Source: Henckelia pumila (taxonomy: Eukaryota; Streptophyta; Magnoliopsida; Lamiales; Gesneriaceae). Taken from it: 64,000 nt of DNA. A program made the translations under genes and the position numbers. Shown piece after piece: positions 48,442-59,388 of the stretch; position 1 is the first letter of the stretch; every line of letters begins with the position of its first letter. Location: NCBI RefSeq assembly GCF_033568475.1, contig NC_133122.1, positions 188,224,949 to 188,288,948 on the forward strand, given 5' to 3'. The notes beneath the pieces are model-generated. The model was not told where the DNA came from, did no database searches, and worked only from the letters and a program-made list of their open reading frames with translations.

Positions 48442-49130
48442 GTTGTGTTGCATTTTACACATCTCATGGTAGGTTGATGAGTCAACCATGATTTTTTCAA
48501 AATAGTGAGATGTCGACGATGATTCAGCGGGTGAAAGACATGATATTATTGTATTTCGTATAAATGTTGTCCCTCTTGCTTCATTTATTGTTGTCCGGAT
48601 TTGGAAAAGGAATGGTGAATCTTTGAATTTTTTGTTGAGGTCGTCACTGTTGAAATGTGTTTTCCTGTGATAGATGATAAGAATATATTTTAACAAATAT
48701 GAGAAGTAAGGTTGGTGCTAATTGAAAATGGTTTTCATTGAATATATTCCTCTTTGTCTGTTTCAATGATGTTTTCACTTGATATTCCTAATAATATTTT
48801 CGCTTTTTTATGTTCTATGTAAGCAATTAACTTTCCAGTTCCATCGAATAATTCTGACGGAAAACGTAACCTATATAAATGTAGTAAGTTATAATGTAAT
48901 ATTGCTAGAAATTTGTACTGTGCTCTGTGTACCAATTTTAAAATATGGTACAATATGCAAATAACATCATCTTATCATTTAAGGAACACTGAGCACTAAA
49001 ATCAATTTCAAACTTAAAAATGGGTAAGATGTACTTATTCCTTGCACCAAAAGAAGCAATTGAACATTGATGTGGATTCATTCCAATGAATTTTATAAGA
49101 AGACCGTTTCCTTCCATTTTGAAATTCACT
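48442..49130 (-). pseudogene. RPA1-like (replication protein A large subunit) C-terminal relic
   Basis: On minus, the segment FPSELFDGTGKLIAYIE...GISSENIIETDKEE (about 48870-48740) matches the pattern of the C-terminal OB fold of RPA1-like proteins. It is followed by LNKKFKDSPFLFQIR (about 48645-48600), which matches the next conserved part of that fold. An intron-like gap with a TCACAG acceptor near 48672 separates them, but the donor is not consensus, so the copy looks degenerate. RPA1-like genes occur in plants as host genes and within Helitrons; no Helitron ends were found. Upstream, 49129-48938 may be a further decayed exon. Confidence 0.42.
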
Positions 49131-50589
49131 ACAAGTTAATCAAATACATTGAGCTTATTGATACTAAGACTAACAAAACATATTTATTCAGATACGTCAT
49201 AGAAATAAGATAGTGCTAAGTTCAAAAAGCAACAGCAGGAGATTAGAAAATCTAACAGAGTATGCAAAATTCCATCAATCATAGCATTGGGTGAGGGCGA
49301 TCTCGAGTTCAATATTTTGAATGATCCAGCTACAAATTAATGCATTGGAATCTTACAGATGTATCAGGGGAAAAAGTGGATATAAGTCACATACTTAAAA
49401 ATTAGATGGACTATATAATTTTATAGAAATAGATATTTACTTGGAAACAAATTACTGAGTTAATAAATAATCACAAAGAAATGCATGCTCCGAGTTCCAA
49501 AAAGAAGCCAAACGTCGCGAAACTGTTGGAACGGTGGTCGGATAACTGATTAACGACAAAAAAAAAAACGATGGGCAGGCAAAGGCGATACCAAGTAGAC
49601 GAGAACACAGAACAGTCGAAAAAGCGAAGAAGCGTAGACCTCTGAATTATTAATGATAGAAAACACAAAGAAAAGCAAGAGAGGGAGAAGTGGTGCTCAC
49701 CGATTGTCTCCACCATTCAGCCTTCAACACCTTTCATCCTCCATACTAAACAATGACGCGTGTATTTTGTGTTACCGGCAACCGGGCAAAAATAGGCCCA
49801 ATTTGAACTATTCTCGCATTAATAATAGTATAGATCTTCTTGAATAACTACATGACATCGATTGATCTGACTTGTTTATACATTTGGATCTATGATTTTA
49901 TTTTGTAAATCATGTACTAACGTAACAAACATATAACTTTGTTGGGTTAATTTGATGTATCTCTCGAAATTTTATCTCTACTATATATAATGGAACATAT
50001 AATAATACGTTGAATAGTCACAAAGAAATAATGCATATAAACCTAGAATTTCCATTTTTCATTTTTGCTGGTGAGTTTTTTTTTCAATTTTTTTTAAACA
50101 ATATTTTTGTCTATAAACTAATATAATATTTTCGAAAAAAAGTGACTATTGGCATGATTCCTATAATGAGCGGTTGGGGGATTCAGTTGAAGTGCCTTTG
50201 CTTTAGATATGTATATTTTCAACTGCAAAATGATGCCTTCAGTGTGCCTTACGTTCTCTTGGAAGACAGGCACACCGCACACGTCTAAGGTCTACTACTT
50301 TCATTGACTTTGCAAAAAGATACGACCACCATTAATTGTTTTTAAATTATTAAATTATAAAACATAATATACACTAACTTTGCCCTAATTATATAGATTT
50401 TATTTTATTTTTTCAAATATATATAGTTGTATTTTTTTTTTTCATTTTACTGATACATTCTCATTAATTAAGTTTTGGAAAACTTACAATCATTTTTTAA
50501 ATGAATTAAATTAACATAAGAATTTTGTATGTGTAGAAACATAATACACATATGCGAGTGATGGGAAGTGCAGTGCCATCATCAACAAC
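49131..50589. other. Intergenic stretch without recognised content
   Basis: AT-rich sequence with short frames only. A minus-strand frame at 49716-49471 has no recognisable domain. Nothing else could be supported. Confidence 0.5.
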
Positions 50590-52711
50590 AACACCATCAA
50601 AGCCAACATACGAGGTGTGCAAAGAGAGATTGAAGAGATTCAGAAATCACATGATGAGTGGCGCCAGATTCTAGAATATAGTCAAATGGAGCGGACAAAG
50701 TGGCGTAGACAGCGGCCGATGAAGCAGGTGGTCCAGAGGCAGCACGGGGTTGTCTATCGAGGTGCGCAGTATTTTGGGTCGCGCTGAGTAGAGTGACTTT
50801 GGCGGCTGGCAAAGCTGGCAGCGTCCCAGATATGGGCAAGAGGGACGCTGGCCCTGTGCCTCGTGGTACGGCTGGAACAGTGGCCAGGAGGACCACGAGT
50901 CGTCGTGGCGAGCAGGAGCTGGCGGATTTTCGATGACAGATGCAGGCGGCGGCCGGCGATTGTTGGAAGCAGATCGGTGGGTGGAATGGGCGGTGTTCGG
51001 AAGAGTTAATTGAGAACCCCTTCGAGTAACGAGATGAGCCTCATGATTGAAGAGCTTTTCATGGAGTTCCTTAAACGAGATTGTAGTGTCCTGGGCTTAG
51101 ATGACATACACAAGTTCCTTGTAATCATAAAGTCCATGAAAAACTTTGATACTAAGATCTTCAATGTCAAGCGGAGCATTTATGATTGTAAGTTCATCAG
51201 TCTTGGATTTGATAAAATGCATAAACTCAGTGATAGATTGAGAGCCTTTCACTGGATTGTGAAGTTGTGTTTTGAGTGGGAGATGCGACCGCGGGAGGGC
51301 TTGTCATAAGTGAGAACAACAATGTTCCATGCATCGCTAGATGTACGAGCCGTGACAATAAACGGAATCAGAGATGGAGAAAGAGATTCAATAATGATAT
51401 TCAGAATAAGTTGATCCCAGTGTATTAAGGCGAGAAAGGTAGGATTAGCAACTTGAGCAACGACGACAGTATGGAGCTGATCTGGACATGGATGAGAGCC
51501 ATCAATAAACCAAGCAGATCATGACCGGTGAGAAGGGTCATGAACTGTAGACACAAAGAGAGATAATTGGATGAAGTTGGCTTCAAGGGCGCATGAGCAG
51601 CAACATTGAAGGAGATCAAAGTGGTGGGGAGTCACAGCCATAGAAGTAGCCGAATAAAATTTTTTGTGGAGGGGAGGTGGCGGCGACGGGTATTAGGTCT
51701 AGGGTTAGTGGCGTAGGCCTTGAGCTCTAGATACTAGGGATGGGATCGGGTCGGGACCCGTTCCATAAGGGGATACCCGATTCCCGTCCCGATAGGAATT
51801 GAAATTTTTTTTTCTCCTGATCCCGCACCCAAAAAATATCGGGACCCAAATGTTCGGGATCCCGTCGGTTCGGGAGAGGGTAATCCCGAACAATATTTTT
51901 TTAAAAAAAATTTCTATGAAAATATATTTTTTAAAAAAATTATGAAGAAACTCAAACAATTTCTTAGTACATTACAAATCAATTAAATTTTTATATATAA
52001 TAATTAAAAAACTAAAACATCTTCTTAGTACATTACAAATAAACTAAAACAACAACTTGATTAATACAATAAAAACATATAATTATTCATAATAATAAAA
52101 AAATAAAAATTTATAACTCAATGTTAATATTAAAAATTTAAAAATATAAATATAAATATAAAAAAATAATTATATGGTAGATAAATATAAAACGTTAATA
52201 TTAAAACAGAAAATTATAAAAAAATTATTTTTTAATTAAAAATTATTATTAAAAAAATATTATTTATATATTCGTGTCGGAAATCCCGTCGGATAGAGTT
52301 TTCTATCCCGATCCTGATCCCAAAATTGATCGGATCGGAAAAAATATCGACCACTCGGGTCGAAAAAAGTTCGGGACGAAAAAAATTCGGGATGGGAACG
52401 GGTTGGGAATCGGGAAGGGTCGGGATTTTTCTGAAATTTGTCAGCCCTACTAGATACCATGTAGAAACCAATGGAGAGAATATATTTTTATATATTTTTG
52501 AAATAATAATACAATATATATTTATATATAACGTGAAAAGATCAAGATAAAAGGGTAATACATATATAAAATATACAAGAAATATGCAAAATATATTTAA
52601 AGATATATTTCAATAATATGTAATTTTACTTTTATTATATATATTTTTAATTTATGTGAAAAATAAGTAAAATTATATACTTGAGACATGGAATATTATC
52701 AATCTACTACA
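50590..52711 (-). mobile_element. Ty1/copia relic (5' LTR, primer site, gag, protease start), broken
   Basis: On minus: a probable LTR at 52711-52460, a PBS-like TGGTATCTAGAGC at its edge, copia gag sequence from about 51650 to 51000 (SNYLSLCLQFMTLLTGHDL, KSKTDELTIINAPLDIED), then the end of gag and the protease motif ESGATHHV near 50650. The rest of pol is absent. It is old and broken, with several breaks, and carries a hAT insertion at 51735-52449 exactly in the primer site. LTR limits are provisional. Confidence 0.6.
51735..52449. mobile_element. hAT-type non-autonomous element inserted in the copia primer site
   Basis: 715 bp flanked by a perfect 8-bp duplication CTAGATAC (51727-51734 and 52450-52457). 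The ends are TAGGGATGGGATCGGG on the left and, on the opposite strand, TAGGGCTGACAAATTTC on the right. Subterminal GGGTCGGGACCCG and TCCCGACCC blocks form a long imperfect inverted repeat. No transposase frame. The 8-bp duplication and end form are diagnostic of hAT. Confidence 0.82.
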
Positions 52712-53267
52712 TACATGTTGTCTATAGATTTTTAAAAAAAGAATATTTAAATAAAAAAATTTGAGTAGGAAAATTTAAATGTAATTCTAGTGAATCTATT
52801 ATAAAACATTTGACAATTGATTAAATGTATGATGATTTGTATTGTTTTTTTAATAACGTTTGATTCTATAGTTACTCTGCTGCACTCATTTATCACAACA
52901 TATATGTTCTACTTATTCAGTAATATCAAATAAATAAATTGAATATTCTTAAATCGATCTTATTCAGCCCTTTAGTTGCATTTTAATTTTAATTAATATG
53001 AATAAATAAATAAAAATTAAATTTTTTTCAGTTTAAAAACTAAATAATCATATATATATATATATATGTATAGATATAAATCAAAAAATAAAGTTTTCAG
53101 ATATTATACATGAGAAGCATTTTTAAAAAAATAAGTGAAACTTCAAAGAGGATCCGACTGGTCTTTAGAGATTTTGAACGATTTAACCTTGGTCCAAAAT
53201 GATTTCCAATGGAACTAATCCAGTTCTACAAACACTGCAAAACGGGGGACAAAATGTTTAGGAAAAA
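52712..53267. other. Intergenic stretch without recognised content
   Basis: AT-rich, with a (TA)n run near 53050. No gene or repeat could be supported. Confidence 0.5.
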
Positions 53268-53341
53268 TGGCCCATGCAGGTCTCGAACCTGAAACCTTCG
53301 CGTTATTAGCACAACACTCTAACCAACTGAGCTAATGGGCC
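53268..53341 (-). tRNA. tRNA-Ile (anticodon AAT)
   Basis: 74 bases folding as a cloverleaf: acceptor GGCCCAT/ATGGGCC, D-arm AGCTCAGTTGGTTAGAG, anticodon loop in GTGCTAATAACGC with anticodon AAT, and T-arm CAGGTTCGAGACCTG. No intron, and no encoded CCA, as expected of a nuclear gene. A T run (TTTTTCC) follows on the minus strand and can serve as the polymerase III stop. Box A and box B are canonical. Confidence 0.95.
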
Positions 53342-54879
53342 ATCTCGTCTAAATATTGAAACGTAATTTACTCGAATTAAGTTTTTTTTCGGTGGATCCC
53401 AAGTCTTTATCAAAGAACGGGTTTTATAAAAAATTGTTTTTGAAGAAAAAAGGTCTGTTCCAATGAGAATAATTTTATGAACCCACATCTCCTCTTTGAA
53501 TATTATGATTTATTCCTCAAAAAAATTACGACTTATGGGGGCTATTCGGCTAAGTAACACAAACAAAATTTGATTTATTTCATCCAACCTTAACCACTTT
53601 GCACTGTGCCAAAAAAAAAAATCACCTCTTTTCCTTTTTCGATTTCCAAATATACTAATATTAATTTTTTTTTAAGGATTGATTGCTTCTATTTAAAAAG
53701 GATTTCATTTTATGGATTGAGTCCATCTGTCTATTTGTATATGGGAAGATGTTGAAAAACAAACATACAAGACATGTAACATGTTAATAAAATTTTTGTT
53801 TTCTTCAGAAGATTTTGAGCAACTGGAAACAACAGCCAAGCGTATACAAAGACAAAACTCTGTTGTTCAACACTTGATCAATTGAAAAATCTGAATGATG
53901 TTAATTACTGGGAGCACTCAGAATGAGTAGGAGGTTAAAACTCAATCAACCAAAATTCAGATCTCTTCGTTTCCTCATCATGCCCCCATTATTTAATTAA
54001 TTATAATTATAATAATAAATCAAAAATAAATAAAGATTTAATTATAATTATAAATCAAAGAAAGAAAGAACAATGACAGAAGCAAAATCGAAGTGAATGA
54101 ATATAGGGTGATGTGAGATTCCTTTCAGACAAATGCCTCGATTCGTCGTCACTTTTTTAACGAATGGATTTCGATCGGACTCGTCATCGTAATTTGTTCA
54201 TCACCAAGAACCACTCATTAATCACCCAACCTTTTTCCTACCAATGCAATCGAGAATCCCAAAAAAAAAAACAAAAAAAACAAATACAAAGAGGAAAAAC
54301 AAATCGACGGCGCTAATAAGAATGAGGGAAAGATTCAGAAACCCTAATCGCAATACATCAGGAGGCCAAGTGCTCTTATTTTTATAGTGAAATTGTAAAC
54401 AGTCGGGGGGAATGGTCCGTTAGGGTTTTGCATTGCGGCAGAATAGATGAAATGACCAAAACATTCATGGGCTTCGTTGGGTTTTGGACCAAATCAATTA
54501 ATTTCATTTAGGACCTGCCTCGACAGACTGGCCCAACAACGTCATTGGAATCGTATTGTAAACACTAGCCATAACTTAAATCTTAATTACCATTTTATAC
54601 AATTTATCTACGGGTAACTATGTAAACGGAAAGAGGAAAATTCGCCGGCTATCGTAGGATTTTCTATGCAAGCCAAAGTTGAAAGGAGGGATGGGCTTTA
54701 AGCGAATTTTTTTAATTCTATCGGGCTCTTCTAGCTAACAACTCTGGCGCTCATCCGGCACCCAATGTATTTAGTTGCTCCAGTTCTCAAAGGCCAGTAC
54801 TTAAATATGGGAATGTAAATTATGCAGGGTTAGGCAGCAACCCTTCGTACATTTGGAGATTATTAGTGGGGAGCAAGGA
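53342..54879. other. Intergenic stretch without recognised content
   Basis: No gene could be supported. Around 54240-54440 the sequence resembles a transcribed leader (GAAACCCTAATCGC), but no coding frame follows on either strand in the window. Confidence 0.45.
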
Positions 54880-55743
54880 TGTAGTAGTCCGACTATTAAT
54901 CCAACTAATCCACTTTCTAAAACATGATTAAAGAATTCTCAAACGAATTAAATGAGTGGAAAATCGGATTCAGGACGTTCGGAATGATCTAGGAGCAATT
55001 TCTAGTGCTAAAGAGTTCGGACGATCCGAACTAGGTAGCCTAGGAGATCGGACATCCGAACCCTTCGGAAGCTACGTTCAAGATCGGAAGCTCCGAGGAG
55101 ATCGGAAGCTCCGAGGAGATCGGACGATCCGAAGCTAGGATCGGACGATCAGATCTCATTTGTATAAGATAAAATAAAATCGAGATTTGATTGGACAACT
55201 GCAGGAGTTCGGACGATCCGATCAGTTCGGAGACTCCGATTGAATTCGGAAGCATATGGAGTTCGGAATCCAAACTTAGGATTGAAACATTCGAACTCTG
55301 TCGGTAACCAGCTGTCAGTGTAAGGGACACGTGTTCGGAGGGGAATCGTTGGGACGATCGGACGATCCGAACTTGAGGATCGGATCATCCGATCTTCGCC
55401 TATAAATAGAGGCGCGAGAGCCTCATTTCCCACCGCACCAAACACTTTCCCTTTCCTCTTCTAGCTCGATTCTTAGTCCTTTTAAGCGTTCTTCTCAATA
55501 GCCAAGGGGCGACGGGACGCTACTGGAGTAGAAGTAGAGCAGTGTCCAAGTGTTGGGACTTTCGCCATCAGTGGACTAACGTCGGATGCAGGTATAACAC
55601 TAAACTCAGAATAGTTTAAGTGAGTAGGTATTAGTCTAGTTAAGACTTTTAGAGGATAAATAGTGATGCGGTGAAGTATGATTATAGGTTTGGTTAGTGG
55701 ACTTGGACTACTAGAATTTGACTACTAAGAGGTACTGACGTAC
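54880..55743 (+). mobile_element. LTR F (Tekay-like, plus strand), 5' portion cut by LTR G
   Basis: It starts TGTAGTAGTCCGAC and shares AAACATGATTAA with the same position in LTR D, so it is related to D. A dense array of TCGGACGATCCGAA-type dyads (55010-55395) precedes a TATAAATA box at 55401-55408 and a CT-rich leader. It is interrupted at 55744 by LTR G; the remainder is off-window. Confidence 0.6.
55010..55408 (+). promoter_or_regulatory. Palindrome array and TATA box of LTR F
   Basis: At least ten dyads of the form TTCGGAxxxTCCGAA, several perfect (for example TTCGGACGATCCGAA at about 55016), lie upstream of TATAAATA. Their purpose is unknown. Confidence 0.7.
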
Positions 55744-58700
55744 TGTAATACCCAAAAAATCCATATATCAACTCACGAGAGATAAATGAATTTTAAGTCA
55801 TTTTATTTTATTTATTTATGATTTAAAAGTTATTTTTAATTAAATGTTTTTATGTGATGTTTTAATGATTTAAAAGTTGTGTTTAAAAAATTTAGTGTTA
55901 AGTATATTACATGAGATTTTATGTTTCAAAGTTAAGTTTTTAGGTGTTAAAAATAAATGTTTAACTGTTGTGTAAAATAATTTAATGTTATATAAATTGT
56001 TTGATGTTTAATGGTTACAAGTTATTTTTAATGTTTTTCAGGTATGAGTTTAAACCCGGTGACGAAGGAATAGAGACTAGGTTATGAACGAGGTTTAAGG
56101 ATTTTAAATAGGTAAGTGGTCATTATGCAGCTTTTGATTTAAAAAGTGATGTATGTTATTTAAGTTTTAAGTTAAAAGCGTTTTTGGTGCAAATTATTTA
56201 AATTTGAGAAAGGTTTAAGAAAAATTTAAATCAAGTATGTTTTATGAATATTTTTATTTTAATAGTGGTGCATGATATTCAATTTTTGAGATATAGAGAT
56301 ATTTTAAAAGCTATATTTTTAAGTTTTATGGGCCGATGTCCGACTCATGAGCTTGTATTTTAAAGATTTGAGAGTCCAACTTAACCAGTCAAACTTAGCG
56401 TCAAAATTATTCGTCTTTCCTCTCCCCATTCACGTTGCAGCCGCCATCATCCCCTCTCCCTAGGGTTAAATTTTCTCTCGAAAGTTTTCAATGATTTTTG
56501 CGTCTCTCGATCATGAGAAGGCTAGGATCGTGTTTTCGGAGTCCGGATTTCCATACCAAGCAAGTGAAATGCAAGTTTTAAATGCTTTTGAAACCACCAA
56601 TCAAGAGTATATGTATTTTGATACGAAAATATGTGTGTTGATGTGTAAGTTATGTATATTACATTGATTTTATGAGTTTTTTATGAACACGATGTAGAAC
56701 TGTGAAATACAAATCGTTCTTGACGTTTGGTTAAAGATTTGAGAAATATGTTAAAAATTTTTAAGAAAAATATGTTTGAATATGAGTATTTTTGGATATA
56801 TATATTTTTAGTTAAAGCTTTTGAAGGTTTGATGTTTTAATCAAATCCTTTCAAGTTTTGAAGATTTGTCATGTGGGGAATCAAGGTTTCAACGAGTGTA
56901 TGTTTTGTCTAAAGATTTTTTTGAGATTAGATGGAAAAGTTATGTGAAGCTGAGAATTTGGTGTGTGTATTTTGAATGAAAAGTTTATATGTAAATCTTT
57001 TAAAGATGGGTGTTTTTGGATTAATATTTTTCGATATTTTGAAGTTTTTCATGTGTTTGATCATGATTTTCAATGGGTGAGTGAGTAGGTTTGAAAAGAG
57101 ATCGAAAAGGACCGAAAAATCTGAAGAAAAATCGAGGTTTTCACCTTACGCCGCTGCCTGTGTGTGTAGGCAGCAGTTGGGCTTAGGGGCGCCCGGGCTG
57201 GGCGCACCCATGCCCTGTGCCTTTAGGCGCCCGCGCTCGAGCGGGAATTTCTTCCGCTCGAGCGCAAATAGTTTTGCTCGGAAAAGTTTGGTACATGTTT
57301 TTGAGGTCTTAAATTCATGTTTATGATATTTTAAGGTGTTTTAAGTATTTTTAAGATGTCATATGAAAAAGTTTTGAGTTTTAAGGTCAAGAACGGAAAG
57401 AACGATTAACGTAAATCAGTTAAAATGTAATGCATTATATGCTAGTATGTTATCACAAAAGTTATGTTCATTATGAAAGCTTGAAATTTTATAAATGTAA
57501 AGATGATGTTTGACCGACGATTTCGGTTGGAAAAAATTCTAGCAAGTGAACTAGGTCAAGTTATAATATAGTTGGACAGAGTCCAAGTCGATCCCACAGA
57601 GACTAATGTTTAAATACTAAAATATAGACTATTTAAATTAATCTAGGCTAATTAAAATAAGGGATTTATACGAATTATTAAACTAATGAAAATAAACTAA
57701 ATTATTCTAAAGCAGAAGTTTTAATTAACTTAAAACGCAGAGTAAATTTAAGACGAATTCAAATTTTAGAAAAATGACCAGGAACACACAACGGTACCAG
57801 ACATCGATGATTGCCATGTATTGGATGTAATCAACCAAGAATCATTCATATTCACGACGAAATTTCCTAGAATAATTATTAATCTATTTCTAGAATTAAT
57901 AATCCTATTTTCATTTAATAGTCCAATTATTTCTAATTGAATTTAATTAAACAAAAATGCATTCACGAGTTATGGAATTCCAGCTTTTGCCTAAAATTGC
58001 ACACTGAAACCGAATACTATTTCTAGTCGGTTTAACCATGTGTTGATTAATATTTCTGAAGCTAATTTCAATCTCTTCTTTTTCAAGTCCAGATCGAACA
58101 ACAGACATGCAATTAATTGGCCAGATTAAAAGCAAAAATTATGCACAAACATGAATCAATAAATATTTCATAAATAAAAAATCAATCAATCTATTCCATC
58201 AACAAAAATCAAAAGTCTGGCCCTATTGTGGCCCCAGTCAAAGGACGACTACTCCATAGTAATAAAATCAAACAAAAGTTTCATGTTTGAATTCATAACA
58301 AATAAAAATAGACAAAGAAGAATTAAGAAAATCTCAGCGATGGTGCCGAATCTTGCTTGCGTTCTTCGTTTCTGCTCTCCCAAGCTCTCAGCCGTCAAAT
58401 TCCGAAAATCTGGCCAAAGTCCAAGCGTCAAAAGTCCTTTTCAAATTAGGGATTGATTCCCTTTTATATTTTTCTCTAAAAACCTTTTTTTTTGTCCAAA
58501 ATAATGTCCAATATTGCCCAAAATAATCAGAGTCTCGAAATTTCCAAATTCTGGCAATATATTTTTTTTCCAAATATGCGAACCACACAGACCCCGGATA
58601 CCCTTCGGATGCACCTCCGGATATTAAATTTTCTTGTGAACAGTAACTACCCAGACCCCGGATAAGGGTCCGTGTACCCGTCCGGATGTACTCTGTCCCG

Positions 58701-59388
58701 AATTTCTTCATCAACATGTGCACGGAAGTGGTTCCAGACGGGGCACGGGGTCTAGACATTTTTCTGGGCGAACTTCTCTTCTTTATACCCAATATGCACG
58801 GACCCCCTTCCAGAACATGCACGGGGTCCGGATATTTTTCTGTCTCGAATCCTTCTTGGCTTCTAAGGATTTTTTTCGTGTTTTTCAACCAAGTTTCGAC
58901 GTGACATCGCATTGTTTGACTTTTTCTTAAATATTAAAGTCTTCTCAACTTTTAGTCAAACCTACAAACATATAAAAGTATGACGATTTAGGCGCAAAAT
59001 TCGGAATAAAAATGCCAGATAAGTACAAATACGACAAAATAATGTGTCAAATAAGCTATAAGATTCGTGCTTATCAGTGTTCTCATTTTTATGTACTTAG
59101 CACACATGATTTTCAAGCATGAAAGGATTTTTAAGAGCATGATATGTTGAGTTTCAAATTATTTTCAAATTTCATGATGACATGATAAATTTTTAAAGTT
59201 ATGTCCAAGGTTCTTGATGATTTTAAGAAGTTTCGTAATGGAAGTTTATGAAGTTTAAGATGTTTATGAAGAGAATCATAAAGATTATAACGATGATGTT
59301 AATGATGAGAAAGTATGACGAAGTTTATGATGTTATGATGATGCATGAAAAATATTTTGATGTTCTATGTGCTTTTTATTAGCATATG
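55744..59388 (+). mobile_element. LTR G (plus strand), 5' portion, holding solo LTR H and cut by element I
   Basis: It starts TGTAATACCC, the usual start of a plant Ty3/gypsy LTR, runs to 57510, resumes at 59077 after solo LTR H, and stops at 59389 where LTR I begins. It contains a GC-rich block at 57182-57270 with two CGCTCGAGCG palindromes. No frame above 81 codons. The 3' side is not in the window, so the family is undecided. Confidence 0.5.
57511..59076 (-). mobile_element. Solo LTR H (Athila/Tat-like)
   Basis: 1566 bp; on its own strand it starts TGATAAGCACGAATC and ends CGAAATCGTCGGTCA. The block TCGATCCCACAGAGACTA near the far end resembles the terminal box of Athila/Tat LTRs, as also seen in LTR E. 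Flanks ATGTT and GTGTT (57506-57510, 59077-59081) match at four of five bases. A TATAAAAG box lies on minus at 58468-58461, downstream of an array of GGGTCCGTGCA-like motifs (58830-58580). No internal domain remains, so it is a product of LTR recombination. Confidence 0.6.

Noticed and set aside
55040-55445. Overlapping minus-strand frames of about 97 codons
   Set aside because: The repetitive serine-rich translation comes from the palindrome array of LTR F, not from a protein gene.
58388-58912. Minus-strand frame of 174 codons
   Set aside because: It lies in the promoter and leader part of solo LTR H; no recognisable domain, and it overlaps the TATA box.
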